This document shows positions 32,566 to 39,923 of a stretch of DNA of 64,000 bases, piece by piece. The notes beneath the pieces are model-generated. The model saw nothing but the letters and a program-made list of their open reading frames with translations, had not been told where the DNA came from and did no database searches. A program made the position numbers and the translations under genes. Source of the DNA: Alphaproteobacteria bacterium (GTDB taxonomy: Bacteria > Pseudomonadota > Alphaproteobacteria > Sphingomonadales > Sphingomonadaceae); the NCBI GenBank assembly GCA_030424845.1, contig JAUHWC010000005.1:51001-115000 (forward strand). The letters run 5' to 3'. Numbering within the stretch: position 1 is the stretch's first letter; each line of letters opens with the position of its first letter.

Positions 32566-33302
32566 AACATGATTTTGCAGGCAGCGTCGTCCTGATAACC
32601 GGGGCGATCGGCGGGATTGGCAAGGCCACGGCGAGCGCGTTTGCCCGGGGTGGCGCATCTCTCGTCCTGGTCGATCTGGCAGAAGCAGAAGAAACAGAGT
32701 GCGCGCGCCTCATTGGGCTTGGCGCCGAGGTAGCCGCCAGCCTATCCTGCGACATCAGCGATGAGGCCGCCATTGCAGGCCTCGTCGATAAGGTGCTCGA
32801 AAAGTTCGGCAGGATTGACGTGATCGTCAATATCGCTGGTGCCATGATCTACCGTCCTGTGGCGGAAATGAGCGCTGACGACTGGAACAGGATGCTGGCG
32901 ATCAACCTCGTCGGCCCCGCCCTGCTGACCGGCGCTGGCCTGCGGCATATGCGTTCCGGCGGCTCCATCGTGAATATCGCATCGATCCACGCCCGGCAGA
33001 CGACCGCCGAAGTGGCTGGCTACGCGGCGGCAAAAGCCGGGATCTGCAGCGTGACAAGGACGGCGGCGATCGAAGGCAAGGCAAAGGGAATCCGGGTGAA
33101 TGCCGTTCTCCCGGGAGCGATAGACACGCCGATGCTGTGGAACAGTCCGACTATCAAATCGGGGGCCGAGAAACTCGATCCGTCGCAGGTCGGCAGGCCT
33201 GAGGACATCGCGGAAGTCGTTTGCTTTCTTGCGAGTGACTCGGCCGCTTTCATTACAGGCGAAGAGCTTATGGCTGACGGCGGCAGGATCGCGAGCCTTT
33301 AA
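32559..33302 (+). CDS. SDR-family dehydrogenase, candidate galactose 1-dehydrogenase
   Basis: Classical short-chain dehydrogenase of 247 residues: cofactor motif VVLITGAIGGIGKA, NIAGAM, catalytic Ser in NIASIHARQ and YAAAKAG (Tyr-x3-Lys). The acidic VDLAEAEE after beta-2 suggests NAD preference. Every other step from galactose to pyruvate plus triose phosphate is assigned in this operon and the neighbouring genes, so oxidation of galactose at C1 is the missing activity, and one known rhizobial galactose dehydrogenase is an SDR. This is inference by elimination; the Gfo/Idh and AKR proteins are alternatives. Last gene of the operon. Confidence 0.8.
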   Translation: MVKHDFAGSVVLITGAIGGIGKATASAFARGGASLVLVDLAEAEETECARLIGLGAEVAASLSCDISDEAAIAGLVDKVLEKFGRIDVIVNIAGAMIYRPVAEMSADDWNRMLAINLVGPALLTGAGLRHMRSGGSIVNIASIHARQTTAEVAGYAAAKAGICSVTRTAAIEGKAKGIRVNAVLPGAIDTPMLWNSPTIKSGAEKLDPSQVGRPEDIAEVVCFLASDSAAFITGEELMADGGRIASL

Positions 33303-33738
33303 GGATGCCAGAAAAGTGATCTGACCGAACCTTGCTGCCCTCGCGCAACCCGTACCGCCAAGGGGTTTGTCCTGAAACAGTCTTGCTGAACGCGACATTC
33401 GCGAGAAGCGGTCGTTTCTGGGACGAAATTTGCCTCAAGCGCCAGCGAGGCTCAAGATCCGCCCGCATGCAGAATCCAGCCCCGTTGACATCTTGTCTCG
33501 CCTTTCTGGGCTCTCCGCCGCAACTGGAAACCAAAGCACACCCTACCCCGCGATTTCGGGACCTATCTACCTAATATCATTGCGATATTGTGGTTTGGGC
33601 GAAAGTCACCCGTCTGCGAGTTGAGCGGGTTTGCACCGATCCGCAAGCAACTCAGTTTCCGATAACCCTCCGTAATTGCGCGGTATTTCGTGCCACTTGC
33701 GTGGGTCGTAGAAGAGTTACGGATTTTGGCGCAATCGG
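33303..33738. other. Intergenic region between the galactonate operon and the integrase
   Basis: This 436-nt stretch has no supported gene; short ORFs on both strands lack domains and ribosome sites. No terminator hairpin was seen after the SDR gene. The only clear element is an inverted repeat AATATC-N5-GATATT at 33573-33589. Confidence 0.5.
33573..33589. repeat. Inverted repeat AATATC-N5-GATATT
   Basis: Six-bp arms AATATC (33573-33578) and GATATT (33584-33589) around ATTGC in an AT-richer patch of the gene-free region. It could be an operator or a binding site of an island protein; nothing else supports it. Confidence 0.4.
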
Positions 33739-34968
33739 TCAGCGCTTCGCCGTTTTGATCGGCACCACCTGAGCCCCCGCTCGCAGCCTATCGAGGTAAT
33801 CGCTCCACCATTGCGCCATCTTCACGCGCTCCTTCCAATGGGCACCGCGATGATAGGCGGCGCGGACCTTGTCGCTGTCGCCGTGGGCCAGGGCGCGTTC
33901 TATGGCGTCGGGATTCCACTTGCCGCTTTCGTTCAGCAAGGTGGAGGCCATCGCGCGGAAGCCGTGGGCGGTCATTTCATCGGTGGTATAGCCGAGGCGG
34001 CGCAGGCCAGCGTTGATTGTGTTGTCACTCATCGGACGCCTGCGAGTGCGGACTGACGGGAATACAAAGCCAGTGGGACCGGTCAGTTGCTGCGCCTCGG
34101 CAAGGATCGCAATGGCCTGGCGCGAGAGCGGAACGAGGTGATCCTTGCGCATCTTCGTTTTGCTTGCCGGGATCGTCCATAACGCTCCATCAAAGTCGAA
34201 TTCGCTCCATTCTGCATGGCGAAGCTCGCCCGGCCTGACAAACACATGTGGAGCGAGTTGCATTGCCAGCTTGGTGATCGGTTGGCCTTCGTAGCCATCG
34301 ATTGCTCGAAGCAACGCCCCAGCCCCGTCAGGATCAAGGACCGCGCCGTAATGCGTCACGGTAGGGTTCATCAGTGCACCCCTCAAATCGCGTGTGGGAT
34401 CGGATTTGAGGCGCGCTGTGGCGACCGCATAGCGAAAGACCGAACCTGCCAGTTGCAGAGTCCGTTTAGCGCTCTCCAGCCTGCCCTTGCTCTCAATGCG
34501 GCGAACGGCGGTCAGGATGTCGGCAGGCTCGATGTCTGCAATCGGCAGATTGCCAATCGAGCTGTTAAGTACCGAGAGCAGATATTCGCAGCGCTTCGCC
34601 GTGGCAGGTGCCCATGCCCGTGAACCATCATTCCGGCGCTTCTCGCAGAACTCGGCAGCCAAGGCAGCAAAGGTATTCTCGGCATCCAGCCTCGCACGCG
34701 CCTTCTCACGCTGTTTTTCGCGCGACGGGTCCTTGCCCTTTGCCATCTGCTCTCGCGCCGCATCGCGCCTTCTCCGAGCCTCAGCCAACCCAACTTCCGG
34801 GTAAGTTCCGAGACCCAGTTTCTTTTCGCGGCCATCGACGCGGTACTTCATTCGCCACAGTTTTCCGCCGCTTGGCTGCACCAGGAGGAAGAGGCCTGAC
34901 GAGTCGCCCATTTTGTAGGGTTTCGGACCGGCCTTTGCTTTACGAATTGAAACGTCTGTTAGCGCCAT
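33739..34968 (-). CDS. P4-type tyrosine site-specific integrase
   Basis: Tyrosine recombinase of 409 residues. The N-terminal DUF4102 arm-binding domain starts ALTDVSIRKAKAGPKPYKMGDSSGLFLLV. A core-binding SAM-like domain follows, and the catalytic domain shows RPGELRHAEW (Arg I), HGFRAMASTLLNE (His-x-x-Arg) and the nucleophile Tyr in DKVRAAYHRG. It appears intact. It lies about 200 nt inside the tRNA-Gly 3' end and reads into the island, the standard arrangement for elements that integrate at tRNA genes. It is the gene that mobilises the island. Confidence 0.95.
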   Translation of the reverse strand: MALTDVSIRKAKAGPKPYKMGDSSGLFLLVQPSGGKLWRMKYRVDGREKKLGLGTYPEVGLAEARRRRDAAREQMAKGKDPSREKQREKARARLDAENTFAALAAEFCEKRRNDGSRAWAPATAKRCEYLLSVLNSSIGNLPIADIEPADILTAVRRIESKGRLESAKRTLQLAGSVFRYAVATARLKSDPTRDLRGALMNPTVTHYGAVLDPDGAGALLRAIDGYEGQPITKLAMQLAPHVFVRPGELRHAEWSEFDFDGALWTIPASKTKMRKDHLVPLSRQAIAILAEAQQLTGPTGFVFPSVRTRRRPMSDNTINAGLRRLGYTTDEMTAHGFRAMASTLLNESGKWNPDAIERALAHGDSDKVRAAYHRGAHWKERVKMAQWWSDYLDRLRAGAQVVPIKTAKR

Positions 34969-34992
34969 GATTTCAGAGCCTTACCCGGTATG

Positions 34993-35059
34993 TGGCCCCC
35001 AGGCTGGGGGCCACTCGAATTGGCGGAAACCCATTAGGCCCCCAAAGTGGCCCCCAATT
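34993..35059. repeat. Integrase arm-type repeats, right end
   Basis: Four copies of the TGGCCCCCA element: a perfect inverted pair TGGCCCCCAG/CTGGGGGCCA (34993-35013), AGGCCCCCAAA (35036-35046) and TGGCCCCCAATT (35048-35059). They lie between the integrase start and the tRNA and match the two copies at the left end. Confidence 0.6.
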
Positions 35060-35169
35060 CAGCGGGATTTGGCGAGACTAGCCGAGCAAATGCAGGACAA
35101 TCACACGCCAGAAACCCTCGGATTTCCAACGTTTTTATAGCGTTTCCGGGATGTTTTGGGAAGGCGGCG

Positions 35170-35188
35170 CTGGAGCGGGTGAAGGGAA
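35170..35188. repeat. Island attachment core within tRNA-Gly (right)
   Basis: CTGGAGCGGGTGAAGGGAA covers the encoded CCA and the 3' acceptor and T-stem bases of the tRNA. It matches 7856-7873 except for one extra G. Confidence 0.7.
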
Positions 35189-35244
35189 TCGAACCCTCGT
35201 CGTCAGCTTGGGAAGCTGCTGCTCTACCATTGAGCTACACCCGC
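35171..35244 (-). tRNA. tRNA-Gly (anticodon CCC)
   Basis: On the minus strand it folds as a standard 70-nt body plus TCCA. The acceptor is GCGGGTG/CACCCGC, the D-arm GCTC-AATGGTA-GAGC, the anticodon arm has loop TTCCCAA, the variable loop CGAC and the T-arm GAGGG-TTCGATT-CCCTT. The anticodon is CCC. The top pair of the anticodon stem is G-A. CCA is encoded. It is nearly superimposable on E. coli glyU. Its 3' end is the integration site of the island and remains intact. Confidence 0.95.
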
Positions 35245-35349
35245 AAGGTGTTGTGAAACCGTGGCAAATCGCCTGTTCCCGTCCCGCGGTCCAGACCATC
35301 ACCAGCCATCCGACCGGCGCTTGCCACGATTGCGCGGGATTGGTCAACA

Positions 35350-35385
35350 CTTGCCCTTGCCTGCCATGTGGCAAGCAGGGGCAAG
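35350..35385 (-). terminator. Long stem-loop downstream of pal
   Basis: CTTGCCCTTGCCTGCC pairs with GGCAAGCAGGGGCAAG (14 of 16 positions) around a 4-nt loop, about 45 nt after the pal stop. No U-tract, so it may be a weak terminator or a 3' stabilising hairpin between pal and the tRNA. Confidence 0.5.
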
Positions 35386-35431
35386 CAGGAAGGTCCCGGC
35401 GCCACGCCTGCCGCGTGCCGCCGGTCCGCAA

Positions 35432-35950
35432 TCAGTCGATGGTGATGGTCACCGCACGGCGGTTCTGTGCCCATGCGGCTTCATTCGACGCCGTGGCCGC
35501 AGGGCGTTCCTCGCCATAGCTCAACACCGTGATGCGTGTTTCGCTGATGCCGAGGCTCACCAGATAGTTCTTGGCAGCATTGGCGCGGCGCTCGCCCAGG
35601 GCGAGGTTGTATTCGCGCGTGCCGCGTTCGTCGGCATGGCCTTCCACCCGGGCGCGCTTCTCGGGATATCGCGCCAGCCATTCGGCCTGGGCGCGCAGGG
35701 CCGCAGCATCCTCGCTGTCGATATTGTACCGGTCGGTATCAAAGAAGATCGTGTCCCGTCCGCTCATCTGGTTGACGAAATCCGCCTGGCTGCCGGGCAC
35801 GATGCGGGCCGGCGCGGCCGGCTGTTGCGTCGCTGCGGAAGGAGCGGTCTGGACCGCAGGTGGTGGAAGGGTTTCCGGCGCCTTCTTGGAGCAGGCCGAT
35901 ACGGAAACCGCGATGATGCAGCCTGCTGCCAGACCCAAATACTTGTTCAT
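35432..35950 (-). CDS. pal: Peptidoglycan-associated lipoprotein
   Basis: Outer-membrane lipoprotein of the Tol-Pal system (172 residues). The lipobox VSAC is near residue 20. A Pro/Ala-rich linker and an OmpA domain follow, with FDTDRYNIDSE and the peptidoglycan-binding motif GHADERGTREYNLALGERRANA. The ATG at 35950 (MNKYLGLAAG) has GGAG at 8-9 nt; the upstream ATG at 35959 is too close to it. tolQRAB and ybgF are not in the window, so pal is separated from its usual operon or the operon lies beyond the right neighbour genes. Confidence 0.93.
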   Translation of the reverse strand: MNKYLGLAAGCIIAVSVSACSKKAPETLPPPAVQTAPSAATQQPAAPARIVPGSQADFVNQMSGRDTIFFDTDRYNIDSEDAAALRAQAEWLARYPEKRARVEGHADERGTREYNLALGERRANAAKNYLVSLGISETRITVLSYGEERPAATASNEAAWAQNRRAVTITID

Positions 35951-36042
35951 TGCATTCACTCCAGATTGGCCGAGCGTTTCCCCACGACCGGCATTGGAGC
36001 TTTGATAGCGGGGGATTCCCGCCGCATGTTACAATGGCTTTT

Positions 36043-36735
36043 TTACGACCCATCCGGTGCAGTCACGCTGAGGCGATAGCCGACGCCGGGTTCGGTCAGG
36101 ATCAGTTCCGGTTCCGACGGGTCATACTCCAGCTTCTGCCGCAGGAGCGCCATGTAGCTGCGCAGGTACTGGTTGTCGGCATGGGGATCGTTCCAGCCGG
36201 CAACCAGGAGGCGCCGCTGGGTCACGACCTGACCGGCGCGCCGGCACAGTGCTTCGAGCAGTGCGAATTCCTTTGGCGAGAGCCTGACGCTTTCGCCCAG
36301 CAACAGCACTTCCCTGGTGCGAAAATCCACCTGCAACTCTTTCGACCTGAAGACGGAAACCTGTCCTTCTTCCTGTGTCCTGCCACGGCGTTCCGCCGCG
36401 CGGATGCGGGCGAGCAGTTCTTCGATGCCGAAGGGTTTGTTGACCTAGTCATCCGCACCCTCATCGAGCGCGCGGACCTTGTCCGCTTCCAGGTGGCGGG
36501 CGGAGAGGATGATCACCGCCGCATCCGAGAGTTCCTTGCATTTCGCGATAAGTTCGATGCCGTCAATGTCCGGCAAGCCAAGGTCGAGCAGGACCAGGCT
36601 AAAGCTTCCGGCGGAAAGCGTGGCCAAGGCAGTCCTGCCGTCGGTTGCGGTAACCACCTCGTGGCCCTGACTGGAAATGACCGGGGCCAGCGAATCGAGG
36701 ATCACCTCCTCGTCATCAACCAGCAGCACTCTCAT
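36043..36735 (-). pseudogene. KdpE-like response regulator broken by an in-frame amber codon
   Basis: An OmpR/KdpE-type regulator split by one TAG at 36445-36447. The receiver domain (MRVLLVDDEEVILDSLAPVI, phospho-acceptor Asp in LVLLDLGLPDIDG) runs to DEGADD. After the stop the same frame continues VNKPFGIEELLARI and a complete winged-helix domain (SPKEFALLEALCRRAGQVV... GVGYRL). Relatives read GADDY[VL]TKPF, so TAG replaces the conserved Tyr codon. Nothing else is damaged. Either it is a recent pseudogene, a sequencing error, or the truncated receiver (97 residues) is all that is made. The start overlaps the kinase stop (ATGA). Confidence 0.87.
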
Positions 36736-38240
36736 TGTGCGGTTTCCTGCGTCAGGCTCTGTTCGGAAAGGGGCAGGCGGATGAACACGGCCGTTCCTTT
36801 TCCGGCCAGCACCGGGCTGAACAGCTCGATGGTGCCGTCGAACGCCTTGACGAAACCTTTCGCGATATACAGGCCAAGGCCGCTGCCGCCGCGATCGCTG
36901 CGATCCGATGCCTTGTAGAACCGATCGAAGATATGCGGCTGGTCGGACGGCCTTATGCCGGGGCCGTAATCCGTGACCTCGAGTACGGCCCAAGCGCCGT
37001 CATGATAGAGCCGCACCTGTAGCGGCTCGTTCACTCCGCCATGCACCACGGCATTCTCCATGATGTTGTAGACGGCTTGCTCCAGCATCACCGCATTGGC
37101 GAAGACGACTGCCATCTTGATGTTGTAGTCCTTGTTGATCGCCTGTTCGGGATATTTCCGGCGGATCCGGCCAATCACGACACCGACGATCTCGATCAGA
37201 TCGACCTTTTCGAAGCCGCTGGTGCTGATGCCGGACTGGATCCTGCCCATGTCGAGCAGGTTGGCCGTGTAACGGTTCAGCTGTTCGCATTGCTGCTCGA
37301 TGGTCAGCAGCATCTTCATCCGCTGTGCGTTGGAGAGGTTCTCGCCATAGGAACGCAGGCTACTCGCAGCAGCTTCTATCGCGGTCAAAGGCGTGCGAAG
37401 GTCATGGGAGACGGAGGACAGGATCGCGCTCTTCAATTCTTCTGATCGTTGCGCAGCACGCCCCTCCGCCAGTTCCTCAAGCAGGAGGCAGCGGTCCACC
37501 GCCAGGCCGAGCAGGTTGGCGATGGCCTTCAGTTCGGGCAGTTCGCCGCTCATCCAGCTGCGCTCGCGAAACACGAATTTCACGACACCGACTTCGCGAT
37601 CCACTCCCATCAGCGGAAGGACCTGGAAGCTCATGGTTTCCGAGCCGCTCGGCGCATCGGCCGGCATGAGGGCCATCACCCCATCGACAGGCAGATCGCC
37701 CTCATCGCCCGGAGCCCACAGCTCGCCATCGCGGGAGATGTAGATTTCCAGCTGGCTGAGACCCTGAACAGGGAGGAAATTCTGTGCGATCCGTTCGACA
37801 TCGGCGACGCGCAAGGCCTGCTGCAAACCATCGCTGATGCGCAACAGCAAGGCGCTCTTGGCCTCCGCGATGTTGGCCAGCTTCTCGCTGTCCCGCAAAC
37901 GGCCTGCCGCGGTGCCGGAAACGATGGCACTGATATTGAAGGCGATAAGCGGGACAACCTCGTCAGCGGAGGTCAATCCGAGGCGGAAGGCAGGCTCGCT
38001 CAGGAAGAAATTGTAGATGAAGGAGGCGCCCAGCGCGCCAAGCAACCCTGCAAGAAGGCCGGATCGCGCACCGATCAACACGACACCCGTGACGTAGATG
38101 AGCACCGCGGTGATGGGGCGGTCAGCGGCCTGTGCCAGGTAGACGGTCCCTGTCGCCAGGGCAAAAATCAACAGGTTGCCGAGAGGGCCCCTGAACACAT
38201 CGCGCGCAAGGTTCCAGATGCTTTGCAGTTTCATGGCCAT
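36732..38240 (-). CDS. KdpD-like sensor histidine kinase lacking the KdpD/USP N-terminal domains
   Basis: Histidine kinase of about 502 residues. The N terminus has four membrane helices of the DUF4118 (KdpD transmembrane) type (LLIFALATGTVYLAQAADRPITAVLIYVTGVVLIGARSGLLAGLLGALGASFIYNFF). A GAF-like segment follows, then HisKA with the phospho-His in SSVSHDLRTPLTAIE, and HATPase with NIMENAVVHG and GGSGLGLYIAKGF. The 350-residue cytoplasmic KdpD and Usp domains that sense potassium signals in full KdpD are absent. It is coupled to the broken regulator gene, and no kdpFABC is in the window, so the system may be an orphan. The start is uncertain (38240 or 38234). Confidence 0.85.
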   Translation of the reverse strand: MAMKLQSIWNLARDVFRGPLGNLLIFALATGTVYLAQAADRPITAVLIYVTGVVLIGARSGLLAGLLGALGASFIYNFFLSEPAFRLGLTSADEVVPLIAFNISAIVSGTAAGRLRDSEKLANIAEAKSALLLRISDGLQQALRVADVERIAQNFLPVQGLSQLEIYISRDGELWAPGDEGDLPVDGVMALMPADAPSGSETMSFQVLPLMGVDREVGVVKFVFRERSWMSGELPELKAIANLLGLAVDRCLLLEELAEGRAAQRSEELKSAILSSVSHDLRTPLTAIEAAASSLRSYGENLSNAQRMKMLLTIEQQCEQLNRYTANLLDMGRIQSGISTSGFEKVDLIEIVGVVIGRIRRKYPEQAINKDYNIKMAVVFANAVMLEQAVYNIMENAVVHGGVNEPLQVRLYHDGAWAVLEVTDYGPGIRPSDQPHIFDRFYKASDRSDRGGSGLGLYIAKGFVKAFDGTIELFSPVLAGKGTAVFIRLPLSEQSLTQETAQ

Positions 38241-38445
38241 GCAATAACAGATCGGCGCCATCGACGAGTGCATGGAATTTTGACACGCCAACGGCCTTGT
38301 CCCCTCGCACCCGTAAAAGAAGCGCAGCAGCCTCTGCAGGCGAGCGTCAAGCGCCCGGGGACAGCCGGTTTGACCGGGCTGCGATGCAAACCATTGATCC
38401 CATTTGCAATCAGCCTATCGTGTCGGTCCTGGATCGGGAGGGAAC

Positions 38446-39744
38446 ATGCGTCATTTGCCATTGCTTGTCGGCATCGCGACCGTGCTGGTGCTGGCCGCGC
38501 TGCCGGCAGCGGCGCAGGATTCGCCCGAGTTGAGGGACATGCAGCTCCCGCCCGAAGCGTCTCAGGTGCGTCCGGAACCGCCGATCATGATCGTGAGCGA
38601 CAGGCCCGCGCCCGCCCGGCCCGATTACGAACCGCTGCCGATCGAGGCGGAGAATGCACCCCAGCCGGATTCCCTGCCTGTGGTGGGATCGCTGGTAAAT
38701 CGCGCAAACAACCTGGCGGACGAAGGCAAATACGATGAAGCGCTGGCAGAACTGGATGCCGCCATCGCGATCGACCGCAACGATGTGTGGGCTTGGGCCA
38801 ACCGCGGCACCACCCTGCTCATGATGAACCGCCTAGAAGAAGCCGAGCAGGCTTTCGACAGGGCCGATGCCATTGCGCCCGGCAATTACGTGGCTTTGCG
38901 CGGACGCGGTTACGTGGTGCTGCAGCGCGACCGCGACTATGACCGGGCAACCTACCTGTTCAATCGCTCGCTCGAACTGGTCCCTGACAACGCCTGGGCC
39001 CATTTCTATCGCGGTGCCGCCCATTACGGGAACATGCATTTCAGCGCGGCACTCGCCGATGCGGAACGGGCCATCGCGCTCAGCCCGACGTGGGGGATGC
39101 CCTACACCATGCAGTTCACGCTGTTGCAGGTGCTGGGGCGCAAGGAGGATGCGATCGCGGCGGTGGATGTGATGCTGTCTGCCTTCCCCGACAACCCGGC
39201 CATGCAGGCTGCCGGGGGCGAGATGCTGCGACAGATCGGCGAATACGAGAGGGCCGATGCGCTCAATGCCCAATCGCTGGAAGGCGAGGAAACCCCGATG
39301 GGCCTGCTGAACCTCGCGCGCAGCCGCGAGATCGACGAGTTCGACCAGAAAATGCGCGAGATCAACCGTGCGCTGGAACTGGAGCCCGATTTCGTACCCG
39401 CCCTGATGGAACGCGGCGAGACGCTGTGGGCGGACTACAAGCTGCGCGAGGCGCTGGCCGATGCGGACCGGGTGATCGAACTCGCTCCCAACTGGCTCCC
39501 TGCCTATTACCTGCGCGGCAATATCCTGAAGGACATGGATCGCGATGCCGAAGTGGCACGCATGGCCGGCGAGCTGGTGGACGCCCATGCCGACGATCCG
39601 GATGTGCTGGGCATCGCGATGGTCCTTTACGACATGATCGACTACCGCACGCGGGCCGGCGAGGTGCGCGAACAGCTCAAGGCCATCGCTCCCGATCACC
39701 CCATGGCCAATGCGCCCGGGCCCATCACCATCGCCATAGACTGA
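38446..39744 (+). CDS. Exported tetratricopeptide-repeat protein
   Basis: Protein of 432 residues. A signal peptide (RHLPLLVGIATVLVLAALPAAAQ) ends at about residue 23, followed by a Pro-rich linker and then TPR units from about residue 85 to 400 (for example KYDEALAELDAAIAIDRNDVWAWANRGTTLL and REALADADRVIELAPNWLPAYYLRG). The ATG at 38446 follows GGGAGGGA. It probably works in the periplasm as a protein-binding scaffold; no enzyme domain is visible. It is divergent from the KdpD-like gene and monocistronic. Confidence 0.8.
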   Translation: MRHLPLLVGIATVLVLAALPAAAQDSPELRDMQLPPEASQVRPEPPIMIVSDRPAPARPDYEPLPIEAENAPQPDSLPVVGSLVNRANNLADEGKYDEALAELDAAIAIDRNDVWAWANRGTTLLMMNRLEEAEQAFDRADAIAPGNYVALRGRGYVVLQRDRDYDRATYLFNRSLELVPDNAWAHFYRGAAHYGNMHFSAALADAERAIALSPTWGMPYTMQFTLLQVLGRKEDAIAAVDVMLSAFPDNPAMQAAGGEMLRQIGEYERADALNAQSLEGEETPMGLLNLARSREIDEFDQKMREINRALELEPDFVPALMERGETLWADYKLREALADADRVIELAPNWLPAYYLRGNILKDMDRDAEVARMAGELVDAHADDPDVLGIAMVLYDMIDYRTRAGEVREQLKAIAPDHPMANAPGPITIAID

Positions 39745-39832
39745 CCCGCCGCAGCGCCGAATCCGCGCAATAATCATCCCTTCGGGCCAAAATTCGCGCA
39801 CCAATTGCAAATCTCTCGCAATGACGGGTGGC

Positions 39833-39901
39833 GGGCGCTGCCGAGTCTGGCTAAGGAGCCGAGTCGAAGGACCGCCCGGCTGGGGAGCATCGCGGGCGCC
39901 C
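39833..39901 (+). promoter_or_regulatory. Structured 5' leader of fba (candidate)
   Basis: GGGCGC (39833-39838) can pair with GCGCCC (39896-39901), enclosing a hairpin GGCT-AAGG-AGCC (39849-39860) and a further GC-rich part. It ends shortly before a strong AAGGAG site and the fba ATG. It matches no riboswitch class known to me. Confidence 0.3.
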
Positions 39902-39923
39902 GGATCAAAAAGGAGCTTTATTC

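Larger units (their letters stand above)
7856..35188. mobile_element. tRNA-Gly-integrated genomic island carrying a raffinose/sucrose/galactose catabolic module
   Basis: The segment is bounded on the right by the 3' end of tRNA-Gly(CCC) and on the left by an 18-nt near copy of the same sequence (one base missing). A P4-type integrase lies directly inside the tRNA end and reads away from it, the classical arrangement. TGGCCCCCA repeats occur just inside both ends. All genes between are a coherent sugar-catabolic set with two private regulator/operator systems, while the genes outside are housekeeping. Size is about 27.3 kb. No conjugation or phage structural genes were seen, so it is an integrative island moved with outside help. 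Confidence 0.8.

Noticed and set aside
36043-36336. 97-residue ORF as a separate DNA-binding protein
   Set aside because: It is in the same frame as the upstream receiver domain with only one TAG between; it is the second half of one broken response regulator. Independent initiation at its Met would start inside the winged-helix domain.
37449-38738. A 429-residue plus-strand ORF opposite the KdpD-like gene
   Set aside because: Overlaps both the kinase (antisense) and the start of the TPR gene in another frame; no motif or ribosome site.
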